Shown piece after piece: positions 1 through 6,595 of a stretch of DNA of 14,216 nucleotides. The stretch lies in the NCBI GenBank assembly GCA_903904275.1, contig CAIVBX010000258.1:1-14216 (forward strand), read 5' to 3'. The position numbers were made by a program, and so were the translations under genes. The notes beneath the pieces are model-generated. The model saw only the letters and a list, made by a program, of their open reading frames with translations, did no database searches and had not been told where the DNA came from. How positions within the stretch are numbered: position 1 is the first letter of the stretch; each line of letters starts with the position of its first letter. The stretch comes from an uncultured Pseudomonadota bacterium (lineage in GTDB: Bacteria > Pseudomonadota > Gammaproteobacteria > Methylococcales > Methylomonadaceae).

Positions 1-673
1 ACCAACTATGACTAATTTGTGAAAAATACGGATCGTCTTGGGTAATATGTTGAAAATCTAATTGAAAACTGTTGTATTTGTAACAGACTAAATCAATCGG
101 AAAACCGACAGATAAATTGCTACGCATGGTGGAATCAAACGAGACAAGCATACATTTCACTGCATCGTTTAACGGGGTATTAGGTTTTATCACTCTATCA
201 ATAATCGGTTTGCCGTATTTGGTTTCACCAATTTGAAAATACGGATTTTCTTCGCTAACTTCGATGAAATTTCCTTCGGCATAAATCAAAAATAAACGCA
301 TGGGTTCATTTCTGATTTGTCCACCTACAATAAAATTAACTGTTGAATCGATGTTTTTTTGTGTTAAAAAAATGGCATCACGTTCGCGTACTTCTCTCAA
401 ACATTCGCCAAGTAATTGCGCGACATCAAACATAGAATCTGCATTTAAAACGTTGCGGCGTTCAGGGTGACGGCTATGTTGTTCTACCAAATTGATTGTC
501 GTTTGAGTAATCGAAAGATTCCCCGAACTCAAAACGACAATGGCACGGTCATTCGCATTAAAAAAATGACGCATTTTTTTAAAACTCGAAATTTGATCAA
601 TTCCCGCGTTAGTTCTCGAGTCGGAAGCGAACACCATTCCAGCATTCAGCTTCAAAGCTACACAATAAGTCAT
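1..673 (-). CDS. Anbu-type proteasome-like peptidase (COG3484), 3' end outside window
   Basis: The reading frame opens at the ATG at 673-671 and stays open to the left edge, giving 224 residues without a stop. It begins MTYCVALKLNAGMVFASDSR, the hallmark of the predicted proteasome-type protease family (Anbu, ancestral beta subunit). After removal of Met1 the mature protein would start with Thr, the N-terminal nucleophile of the family. Asp17 (mature numbering) in the ASDSRT motif is present, and Lys31/Lys32 lie near the usual catalytic lysine. The visible end (DDPYFSQISHSW) matches the family C-terminus, so perhaps 15-30 residues are missing. Only 7 bases separate it from the alpha-E gene upstream and no clear Shine-Dalgarno is visible, which suggests translational coupling. 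Family knowledge: Anbu self-assembles into rings or spirals, and its substrate is unknown. The gene set suggests it processes the product of the ATP-grasp/alpha-E pair. Identification is strong; function is inferred. Confidence 0.9.
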   Translation of the reverse strand, partial: MTYCVALKLNAGMVFASDSRTNAGIDQISSFKKMRHFFNANDRAIVVLSSGNLSITQTTINLVEQHSRHPERRNVLNADSMFDVAQLLGECLREVRERDAIFLTQKNIDSTVNFIVGGQIRNEPMRLFLIYAEGNFIEVSEENPYFQIGETKYGKPIIDRVIKPNTPLNDAVKCMLVSFDSTMRSNLSVGFPIDLVCYKYNSFQLDFQHITQDDPYFSQISHSW

Positions 674-680
674 AAAATAA

Positions 681-1682
681 TTAGGAAGTAATTTGTTGTT
701 GTGTTTGCACCGCTCTGCTAATGGGTAATGTTTCAAATCTATCTTGACGCGCCAAATACGCATCACGAATAATTTGGCTTAACGAGTAGGCTTGACCTAA
801 AAAATGCGTGAGATATTCATGTAAACCATCTTTAAAAATATCTTCAATACGACCAAAATGCAGTGCGGCATGTAATTCGCCAGCACTTCGACGTGCTTCT
901 TTACCTGCTGAACCGTTAATTTCAATTAAAGCGGCTTCAACTTCATTCATGCAGGCGTGTAACGAACGTGGCATATCGTCCCTTAAAATCAGTAATTCAG
1001 CAACTCGCAAGGGCGATATGACATCGCGATAAATTTTGCGATACGCTTCAAACGCACTCACAGATTTCAATAACGAACCCCATTGATAGTAATCTGCTGA
1101 ACTTCCGACATTTTCTTTTTCAGTGAGCAAAATGTGATATTTCACATCAAGCAATCGTGCTGTATTATCTGCACGCTCTAAAAAAGTACCTAATTTAATA
1201 AAGCTCAACGCAATGTCTTTAATAATCGTGCCTAACGTCACACCACGAAATAAATGTGATCGGTCTTTTACCCAATCAAAAAAATTAGAAAATTTTTCAT
1301 CGTCCATTTGTTTTGATAAACGATTTAACTCTAACCACGTTGCGTTGATGATTTCCCACATTTCAGAGGTAATCGCACTGCGAGCAGTCCTCGCATTTTC
1401 TCGTGCCATTTTTAAGCAACTATAAATGCTTGATGGATTATCGGGGTCGAGAGCCATGTAATGCGTAACGGCACTGGCACGGGCTAAACCATGTTTTTCT
1501 TCATAACCTGCCGCACAACCTGTGATGTTTAACGGCGCGTACCACAAATACGCTTCTGTTCCTTCAACGTCTAAAGGTAATAATGACGTGCGATGCGCGA
1601 CATCTAAAACGCGCGCGATGTTTTCAGCACGTTCGATATGACGCGCCATCCAAAATAAATTGTCTGCTGTACGAGATAGCAT
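681..1682 (-). CDS. Alpha-E domain protein (DUF403)
   Basis: This 333-residue, mainly helical protein belongs to the alpha-E family. The N-terminus MLSRTADNLFWMARHIERAE is the classic family signature, rich in Arg, Glu and His. An in-frame ATG 13 codons upstream (1721) would overlap the ATP-grasp gene. The start at 1682 is preferred because it has a strong Shine-Dalgarno (GGAGGA, 1688-1693) five bases upstream and gives the conserved family N-terminus. It begins one base after the ATP-grasp stop codon and ends 7 bases before the Anbu gene, so the three genes form one transcript. Family knowledge: alpha-E proteins almost always neighbour or fuse to circularly permuted ATP-grasp proteins, often with a transglutaminase-like protein and Anbu. 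A role with the ATP-grasp enzyme in peptide-bond-type ligation has been proposed from genome context. No enzymatic role can be read directly from the sequence. Confidence 0.92.
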   Translation of the reverse strand: MLSRTADNLFWMARHIERAENIARVLDVAHRTSLLPLDVEGTEAYLWYAPLNITGCAAGYEEKHGLARASAVTHYMALDPDNPSSIYSCLKMARENARTARSAITSEMWEIINATWLELNRLSKQMDDEKFSNFFDWVKDRSHLFRGVTLGTIIKDIALSFIKLGTFLERADNTARLLDVKYHILLTEKENVGSSADYYQWGSLLKSVSAFEAYRKIYRDVISPLRVAELLILRDDMPRSLHACMNEVEAALIEINGSAGKEARRSAGELHAALHFGRIEDIFKDGLHEYLTHFLGQAYSLSQIIRDAYLARQDRFETLPISRAVQTQQQITS

Positions 1683-1683
1683 T

Positions 1684-3102
1684 TTAGTCCTCCAAAACCC
1701 AAGTATCTTTTGTGCCGCCACCTTGTGACGAATTCACAACTAATGAACCTTCGCTGAGTGCAACGCGTGTTAAACCACCAGCCACCAAACGAATATCCTT
1801 GCCTGATAAAACAAAAGGACGTAAATCAACATGACGTGGTGCAACGCCAGATTCGACAAAAGTCGGACAAGTTGATAAGGCTAACGTTGGTTGGGCGATA
1901 AAATTCGCAGGATCTTTTAAAATACGTTGTTTGTAGGCTTCGATTTCAGCTTTTGAACTCGTTGGTCCAACGAGCATTCCGTAACCGCCTGAACCTTGAA
2001 CTTCTTTAACCACTAATTCGGGTAAATTTGCTAACGCATATTTCAAATCGTCTTTTTCACTTAATCGCCATGTTGGAACATTTGACAATAACGGCGTTTC
2101 GCCTAGGTAAAACTTAATCATGTCGGGAACATAAAAATACGTTGATTTATCATCTGCAACGCCAGTTCCCACGCCATTTGTCAGCGAAACATTACCGCTG
2201 CAATACGCATCCAATAAACCAGGAACACCAAGTGTTGAATCAGGACGAAATACGAGTGGGTCAAGAAAATCATCATCGACGCGACGATAAATAACATGAA
2301 CTTGTTGCGGACCTTCTGTGGTGTGCATATACACTTTTTGTTGATGTACAAATAAATCTTGTCCTTCGACAAGTTCAACACCCATTTGGCTGGCTAAAAA
2401 AGCGTGTTCAAAATACGCACTGTTATAGGAACCTGGTGTCATTACAACAATAGTTGGATTGCTAACATGTGCTGACTCGCGCAATGTATCGAGTAACATT
2501 TGTGGATAATGTTCGACAGGTTCAACGGCGTGACTGGAAAATAATTCAGGAAATAAACGCATCATCGTGTTGCGATTTTCGAGCATATATGAAACGCCTG
2601 AAGGCGTCCGCAAATTATCTTCTAAAACATAAAAATCATTTTCAGAAACACGCACCAAATCAATGCCTGCAATTTGAGCATAAACCTGATTTGGTAAATC
2701 AACACCAATCATTTCAGGACGATACATCGCATTTCCAAGCACTTGCTCTTTGCTAATCACGCCTGCTTTGATGATTTCTTGTTCGTGATAAATATCGTGC
2801 AAAAACGCATTCAATGCACGCACACGTTGTTTAATGCCTAATTCAAGTCGTCGCCATTCAGAACCGCTAAAAATACGCGGCACAATATCAAACGGAATCA
2901 ATCGTTCCGAACCTGAGGATTCGCCATACACAGCAAACGTAATACCTAGTCGTCTAAATAATAATTCAGCTTCAGTGCTTTTACGTTCTAACGTGCCAGT
3001 TGATAATTGAGATTGCCAATGCTGATACTGTTGATAAATGTCACGAATTTCGGCGTTATTTTCATACATTTCATTAAAGTGCTTTATTACGTTTCTATCC
3101 AT
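1684..3102 (-). CDS. Circularly permuted ATP-grasp family protein
   Basis: The 472-residue product matches the circularly permuted ATP-grasp family (older DUF404/DUF407). The N-terminal part has FRRLGITFAVYGE and ERLIPFDIVPRI, followed by the family core FYVLEDNLRTPSGVSYMLENR at about 158-178. The segment LVVKEVQGSGGYGMLVGP resembles the ATP-binding lysine and glycine-rich loop of the grasp fold, and DLRPFVL and the C-terminal VVNSSQGGGTKDTWVLED are also typical. Family knowledge: these are predicted amide-bond-forming ligases that activate a carboxylate with ATP. Genome-context work places them in peptide tagging or small-peptide synthesis with alpha-E, transglutaminase-like and Anbu partners. 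The gene is first in the operon. Its start has only a weak purine stretch upstream, and an 11-bp inverted repeat lies 26 bases before it. No transglutaminase gene is visible; it may lie left of the window or be absent. Confidence 0.92.
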   Translation of the reverse strand: MDRNVIKHFNEMYENNAEIRDIYQQYQHWQSQLSTGTLERKSTEAELLFRRLGITFAVYGESSGSERLIPFDIVPRIFSGSEWRRLELGIKQRVRALNAFLHDIYHEQEIIKAGVISKEQVLGNAMYRPEMIGVDLPNQVYAQIAGIDLVRVSENDFYVLEDNLRTPSGVSYMLENRNTMMRLFPELFSSHAVEPVEHYPQMLLDTLRESAHVSNPTIVVMTPGSYNSAYFEHAFLASQMGVELVEGQDLFVHQQKVYMHTTEGPQQVHVIYRRVDDDFLDPLVFRPDSTLGVPGLLDAYCSGNVSLTNGVGTGVADDKSTYFYVPDMIKFYLGETPLLSNVPTWRLSEKDDLKYALANLPELVVKEVQGSGGYGMLVGPTSSKAEIEAYKQRILKDPANFIAQPTLALSTCPTFVESGVAPRHVDLRPFVLSGKDIRLVAGGLTRVALSEGSLVVNSSQGGGTKDTWVLED

Positions 3103-3128
3103 GTCTCATGCCAAATCAAATATAAATC

Positions 3129-3154
3129 GAATTAAATATAGTCATATTTAATTC
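3129..3154. repeat. Perfect 11-bp inverted repeat upstream of the ATP-grasp operon
   Basis: The arms GAATTAAATAT (3129-3139) and ATATTTAATTC (3144-3154) are perfect reverse complements around a 4-base centre. The element lies 26 bases upstream of the ATP-grasp start codon. It is all A/T apart from the end pairs and has no T-run, so a regulator-binding dyad or leader hairpin is more likely than a terminator. The 3103-3336 gap holds no open frame of note. Confidence 0.55.
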
Positions 3155-3285
3155 CAGCAATAAACAAGCCAATACTTAACAGATTGTAATTTAAGGATAT
3201 TTTTAATGCACTAATTTTTATTGATACAATTTAGAGCTTTTATTCACTTTGTCGCACTATTTTGGGGCGAAAAATATCGAACAAA

Positions 3286-3315
3286 AAAAGCCCGATAAAT
3301 TTTTATCTGGCTTTT
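3286..3315 (-). terminator. Rho-independent terminator of the PEP-CTERM protein gene
   Basis: The 14-base arms AAAAGCCCGATAAA (3286-3299) and TTTATCTGGCTTTT (3302-3315) pair with a single mismatch. Read on the minus strand, the stem is followed by a run of T (complement of the A-run 3283-3289). It starts about 20 bases after the stop codon at 3337. A plus-strand reading also ends in a T-run, so it may work in both directions. Confidence 0.8.
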
Positions 3316-3336
3316 AAGTTTTAGTTTCAGTTTAAA

Positions 3337-4263
3337 TTATAAAACGTAACGTTTGCGTCGTGTAGATGTAAATAAAGCCATTAGACCTGAACCAAGTAAC
3401 ACAATAACTGAAGGTGTTGGAATATCCGCTGGTGGTAAAGTTGCGCTCACACGATTCCAACCAATTACGTCAAGAGCGGTTAGTTCAACAACGCCTATAT
3501 CATTTTGTACTCCAGGTGTACCATAAGCATTTTGAACTCGAGATATACTGGATGTATGCCAGTCACCGTAATCACCTACGCCATCATTATTAAAACGCGC
3601 TAAATCAGTTTTTCCACCATCTATTGAAAAATAAGCGTTATCACCCGAAGTTGTGAAAGTTCTAACTCCTTGGGCTGTGTAACGAAATAAGTCTTCAATA
3701 CCAACAGCACCGTAACCTAAAAGAGAACCACCACCACCACTACCTAAAATTTCATCTATCTCATGCTCTACAACGCCTATTAAATCATAGCTTCCTGAAC
3801 TAATACCGTCAGCACGATTAGCATCTGTAAGTCCAAGATTGACACTAATAGTTCCATCAGAAATAGCACCACAATTAAAACCCAAAGCAGAGCAATCGGC
3901 ATGGGTTATCCCTATAAGGCTTGCACCAGTAGCTTGATCGCTAAAACCACTAGATAGACTATTTACAGCAGATATATCATCGCTTGAAGTTTTTTGGGAA
4001 TTCAATGCCCCATACAAGGTACTGTAATCAATTCCATATAGATATTGACTGCTTTGAGCTAACCCAGTTGTCATGTTGGCGAAATTAATGTTTACCGTAA
4101 CGTTATTAGTCAGAACAGATTCATAATATAAAATTGCTGTATTTACAGCGAGTTTGTCTTGTGCATTGTAGCTTGCGTCGAATGTAGGAGTGATAATTAA
4201 CGCATGAGCCGTCGGGGCAAAGCATAATGCCAGCGGTATTGCTAAAAATTTAGTGAGTTTCAT
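3337..4263 (-). CDS. Secreted metalloprotease-like protein with degenerate PEP-CTERM anchor
   Basis: The 308-residue protein starts with a signal peptide (MKLTKFLAIPLALCFAPTAHA, cut after AHA). A Ser/Gly/Asp-rich body follows, and the C-terminus has the tripartite layout of an exosortase signal: a short proline motif (IPTPS in place of the usual VPEPS), a hydrophobic stretch VIVLLGSGLMALF, and a basic tail STRRKRYVL. VVEHEIDEILG sits mid-protein and resembles the zinc helix of a PEP-CTERM-associated metalloprotease family, where HExxE replaces the textbook HExxH; Glu at the third ligand position is typical of that group. Two cysteines (in HADCSALGFNCG) could form a disulfide. The start has a weak AGG upstream. 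The gene is monocistronic, between its own terminator and divergent grxD. The likely fate is export, cutting of the tail by an exosortase, and release or surface attachment, perhaps in an exopolysaccharide matrix. Sorting-signal call is good; protease activity is inference. Confidence 0.8.
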   Translation of the reverse strand: MKLTKFLAIPLALCFAPTAHALIITPTFDASYNAQDKLAVNTAILYYESVLTNNVTVNINFANMTTGLAQSSQYLYGIDYSTLYGALNSQKTSSDDISAVNSLSSGFSDQATGASLIGITHADCSALGFNCGAISDGTISVNLGLTDANRADGISSGSYDLIGVVEHEIDEILGSGGGGSLLGYGAVGIEDLFRYTAQGVRTFTTSGDNAYFSIDGGKTDLARFNNDGVGDYGDWHTSSISRVQNAYGTPGVQNDIGVVELTALDVIGWNRVSATLPPADIPTPSVIVLLGSGLMALFTSTRRKRYVL

Positions 4264-4295
4264 AATAAACCTAATTTTGAAAATGATTATTTAAA

Positions 4296-4311
4296 CGTAT
4301 TCTAAAATACG
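4296..4311. repeat. Small dyad CGTATT-N4-AATACG in the divergent intergenic region
   Basis: A perfect 6-bp inverted repeat with a CTAA loop lies 33 bases upstream of the metalloprotease-like gene, in its probable leader or promoter. It has no T-run. It could be an operator or a leader hairpin; nothing in the sequence decides between them. The rest of the 4264-4442 gap is A/T-rich with several weak promoter-like matches, none convincing. Confidence 0.3.
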
Positions 4312-4442
4312 AGTTCCGCGACCTTGTACATTGAACATGTTATTTTTTCAACTATTTTTCTAAAATAATTAGATTTCGTTACTGTCCACAAAGTTGATAA
4401 AATCGGTAGGTATTTTTACTTTTATTTCTTGGAGTTATTTTT

Positions 4443-4760
4443 ATGAGCATCAACGAACGCATTGAACAATTATTACAATCTGCCCCAGTCATTTTATTTA
4501 TGAAAGGAACGCCAGATTTTCCGCAATGTGGTTTTTCAGGACAGGCGATTCAAGTTTTAGATGCTTGCAACGCAAAATTTGAACATTTCAACATTTTTGA
4601 AGATCAAGAAATCCGTGAAGGTTTGAAAACGTATTCAAATTGGCCTACCTTTCCACAACTTTATATCAAAGGCGAATTGATTGGTGGTTGCGACATTATG
4701 ATTGATTTGTATAAATCGGGTGAATTAGCTCCCATGTTAGCGGCAGCAATCGAGGTATAA
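4443..4760 (+). CDS. grxD: Monothiol glutaredoxin, CGFS type
   Basis: The 105-residue protein has the full set of Grx4/GrxD motifs: an N-terminal helix, VILFMKGTPDFPQCGFS with the single active cysteine of the CGFS site (Cys29), WPTFPQLYIKGELIGGCDI with the cis-proline and glutathione-binding residues, and a normal family length. Family knowledge: CGFS glutaredoxins bind a [2Fe-2S] cluster at a dimer interface with glutathione, pass it to target apoproteins and cooperate with BolA proteins. It acts in the cytoplasm. Shine-Dalgarno GGAG (4431-4434) lies 8 bases before the ATG. The efpL start follows two bases after the stop, so the two are co-transcribed. The promoter must lie in 4320-4430 but candidate hexamers are weak. 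Confidence 0.97.
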   Translation: MSINERIEQLLQSAPVILFMKGTPDFPQCGFSGQAIQVLDACNAKFEHFNIFEDQEIREGLKTYSNWPTFPQLYIKGELIGGCDIMIDLYKSGELAPMLAAAIEV

Positions 4761-4762
4761 AA

Positions 4763-5329
4763 ATGGCAAAAGCAGGTGATTTAAAACGCGGCATGGTTGT
4801 TGAAGTCAATGGCGCACCACACGTTGTCAAAAATGTAGATGTAAAAAGTCCATCATCACGCGGTGCATCAACTTTATACAAAATTCGCTTCAATAATGTT
4901 CAAACAGGACAAAAACACGACGAATCGTTAAAAGGTGATGACTTTTTCAAAGATGTCGATTTAGTGCGGGCAAAAGTTCAATTTTCATACATTGATGGCG
5001 AAAATTATATTTTCATGAACATCGAAGATTATTCACAATATACGTTAAGTAAAGACGATTTAGACGACCAAATAAATTATTTGTCTGAAGGTTTGGAAGG
5101 CATCATTGCGTTATTAGTGGATGATGAAGTTTTGGGAATTGAACTACCAGCAGTTGTTGTTTTAGAAGTATTGGAAACACCGCCAGCTATAAAAGGCGCA
5201 ACCGCAAGTAGTCGTTCAAAAACAGCACGTTTAAGCACAGGGGCAGAAATTCAAGTCCCAGAATATCTTGAAACAGGTGAATTGATTAAGGTGAATACGG
5301 AAACAGGAAAATTCATGTCACGCGCTTAA
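4763..5329 (+). CDS. yeiP: Elongation factor P-like protein EfpL (YeiP)
   Basis: The 188-residue protein has the three-domain EF-P layout: N-terminal KOW-like domain (about 3-62), central OB domain (about 66-125) and C-terminal OB domain (about 132-187). It is assigned to the YeiP/EfpL branch, not canonical EF-P, by the loop SPSSRGASTLYK, the FSYIDGENYIFM segment and the C-terminal IQVPEYLETGELIKV motif. Arg33 stands at the tip of the loop where EF-P usually carries a modified lysine. Family knowledge: EfpL enters the ribosomal E site and relieves stalling at polyproline and some other difficult motifs. The start is 2 bases after the grxD stop, with GAGG (4751-4754) inside the end of grxD as ribosome-binding site. 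No terminator separates it from the next gene. An alternative label is EF-P itself, but the loop argues against it. Confidence 0.95.
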   Translation: MAKAGDLKRGMVVEVNGAPHVVKNVDVKSPSSRGASTLYKIRFNNVQTGQKHDESLKGDDFFKDVDLVRAKVQFSYIDGENYIFMNIEDYSQYTLSKDDLDDQINYLSEGLEGIIALLVDDEVLGIELPAVVVLEVLETPPAIKGATASSRSKTARLSTGAEIQVPEYLETGELIKVNTETGKFMSRA

Positions 5330-5380
5330 TCGATAAAATACAAACGGTAAAAATAGCCGTGAACATTGAGGGGTCAAACG

Positions 5381-6166
5381 ATGAACAATAAAAATAAAAT
5401 GTCGTTAATTTTTGCGTTATTCATGACGCAAACCGCTTCGGCAAACGAAATGAAAAGTTTTGATGGTATTCGATTCGTCAAAATTGAAGCAGGTTGTTTT
5501 CAAATGGGACAAGATAAACAAACCGATTTGACCGACAAAGATAAACAAACGACAGCTAATGAATTACCACAGCATAAAGTTTGCATCGAAAAACCGTTTT
5601 ACATTGGCGAAGCTGAAATTACGCAAAAACAATGGGAAGACGTAATGGGTAATAATCCCAGTAAATTCAAAGGAATGTATCGACCTGTTGAAAAAGTGAC
5701 GTGGAATGACACACAAATTTTTATTGAAAAATTAAATGACCGCTCAAAAGGCGATTTTTATCGATTACCAACGGAAGCCGAATGGGAATACGCCGCGCGA
5801 GCAGGTACACAAACGGTTTATTCTTTTGGCGATGATGCAAAATCCATTCGTGAATATGCGTGGTTTGGTAACGAAGGTTATGGTGGCGATACACATGAAG
5901 TTGGACAAAAAAAAACAAATCTTTGGGGTTTAGTTGATATGCACGGAAATGTTTGGGAATGGGTGCAAGATTGGTATGACCCAAATGCGTATCAACACGG
6001 TTTAGCGAGCAATCCAACAGGCGCAGAAACAGGACAATACAAAGTGTATCGAGGTGGAAGTTGGGTCGCAAAAGCACCACTTTTACGTTCAGCAACCCGT
6101 TATAGTGGTTTGCCTTCAACACGTTCTGGCGATATTGGTTTTCGATTAGTACGCGAAATCAAATAA
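5381..6166 (+). CDS. Exported SUMF1/FGE-fold protein (non-catalytic type)
   Basis: The 261-residue protein has a signal peptide (cut after TASA, about residue 21) and then a complete formylglycine-generating-enzyme-like (SUMF1) domain: FVKIEAGCFQMG (32-43), the E-x-T motif GEAEITQKQWEDVMGNNPS, RLPTEAEWEYAARAG (128-142), WGLVDMHGNVWEWVQDWY (182-199), YRGGSW (223-228) and IGFRLVR (252-258). A real FGE keeps a catalytic cysteine shortly after RGGSW; here the position reads LLRSATR, with Ser237, and only Cys39 and Cys68 exist. It is therefore unlikely to make formylglycine and more likely is a binding or scaffold member of the fold. The ATG at 5381 is chosen because GAGGGG (5368-5373) lies 7 bases upstream; an in-frame TTG at 5366 overlaps that site. 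It follows efpL by 51 bases with no terminator, so read-through is possible. Confidence 0.85.
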   Translation: MNNKNKMSLIFALFMTQTASANEMKSFDGIRFVKIEAGCFQMGQDKQTDLTDKDKQTTANELPQHKVCIEKPFYIGEAEITQKQWEDVMGNNPSKFKGMYRPVEKVTWNDTQIFIEKLNDRSKGDFYRLPTEAEWEYAARAGTQTVYSFGDDAKSIREYAWFGNEGYGGDTHEVGQKKTNLWGLVDMHGNVWEWVQDWYDPNAYQHGLASNPTGAETGQYKVYRGGSWVAKAPLLRSATRYSGLPSTRSGDIGFRLVREIK

Positions 6167-6173
6167 AAACTGC

Positions 6174-6199
6174 GACAAAATGTCGCGCGACGATTTGTC
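6174..6199. repeat. 26-bp near-perfect palindrome after the SUMF1 gene
   Basis: The half sites GACAAAATGTCGC (6174-6186) and GCGACGATTTGTC (6187-6199) pair at 11 of 13 positions, with the exact palindrome GTCGCGCGAC (6182-6191) at the centre. No T-run follows on the plus strand. It could act as a stem limiting read-through from the SUMF1 gene or as a dimeric regulator site. It starts 7 bases after the stop codon. Confidence 0.55.
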
Positions 6200-6252
6200 A
6201 CATTTTCAAATGCAAAATCTCTGATTAAACTGTTCCCAACTTGTGACAAATC
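6192..6252. repeat. Paired 11-bp inverted repeats GATTTGTCACA / TGTGACAAATC
   Basis: GATTTGTCACA (6192-6202) and its exact reverse complement TGTGACAAATC (6242-6252) face each other across 39 bases, and the left copy overlaps the 26-bp palindrome. The sequence lies in the 131-base gap ahead of the small exported-protein gene at 6298 and so could hold its promoter and operator or form a long leader stem. Confidence 0.45.
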
Positions 6253-6297
6253 CGTCTACAGGCTTGAACATTTCAACTTTTAATCGAGAATAAAAAA

Positions 6298-6543
6298 ATG
6301 AAAAAATTAAGCAAAAACCAAATTATTATCGCCGCTGGAATTTCCGCTTTGACAGCGATTATTGCATTTCAACAAGTTAGTATTGCAGAATCCACATCAG
6401 AAGCTAAAAGTGTTGCGTGGTATGTTTCAAATATCAAAGTTGCCCAAGCTAAAAACACGGAATGCCGCGCTGATGTCAATAACATTCAAACGACACCAGA
6501 TTGTTTAAATGCGTTAAGTGCATTGCAAATGAGCTTTAAATAA
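6298..6543 (+). CDS. Small exported protein with EexN-like Cys pattern
   Basis: The 81-residue product has a basic start and a hydrophobic helix (residues 8-30) ending QQVSIA, consistent with a signal peptide or a membrane anchor. There is no lipobox cysteine. The 50-residue remainder reads VAWYVSNIKVAQAKNTEC then PDCLNALSAL, with Cys56 and Cys69. A W/D-Y-x(n)-A-K-x-x-E-C ... P-x-C-x-N-A layout resembles the short EexN/TrbK-type entry-exclusion and related exported proteins. The two cysteines probably form a periplasmic disulfide. No conjugation gene is near, so an entry-exclusion role is not supported by context. The ribosome-binding site is weak (GAGAATA). The gene has its own terminator 18 bases downstream and looks monocistronic. 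Coding status is supported by the signal sequence, the cysteine pattern and the tidy terminator. Confidence 0.65.
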   Translation: MKKLSKNQIIIAAGISALTAIIAFQQVSIAESTSEAKSVAWYVSNIKVAQAKNTECRADVNNIQTTPDCLNALSALQMSFK

Positions 6544-6560
6544 GAAAAGTTTTCCCAAAC

Positions 6561-6590
6561 AAAAAAGGCGTGAAATTTCACGCCTTTTTT
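6561..6590. terminator. Perfect bidirectional terminator between converging genes
   Basis: AAAAAAGGCGTGAAA (6561-6575) and TTTCACGCCTTTTTT (6576-6590) form a perfect 30-base palindrome with A-runs and T-runs on the outside. It ends transcription of the small plus-strand gene (stop at 6543) and of the seven-gene minus-strand operon (last stop at 6596). Confidence 0.93.
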
Positions 6591-6595
6591 TGTGC

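Noticed and set aside
467..691. Plus-strand open frame opposite the Anbu gene
   Set aside because: The opposite strand encodes a well-conserved peptidase; this frame shows no family resemblance.
4279..4297. Fur-box-like sequence upstream of the PEP-CTERM protein gene
   Set aside because: One half resembles the consensus well (11 of 13) but the full 19-base site matches only about 12 of 19, which is weak in A/T-rich DNA.
5366..5380. TTG start for the SUMF1-fold protein
   Set aside because: It overlaps the Shine-Dalgarno that serves the ATG at 5381 and would add residues before the signal peptide.
5381..6166. Active formylglycine-generating enzyme
   Set aside because: The catalytic cysteine region after RGGSW has no cysteine.
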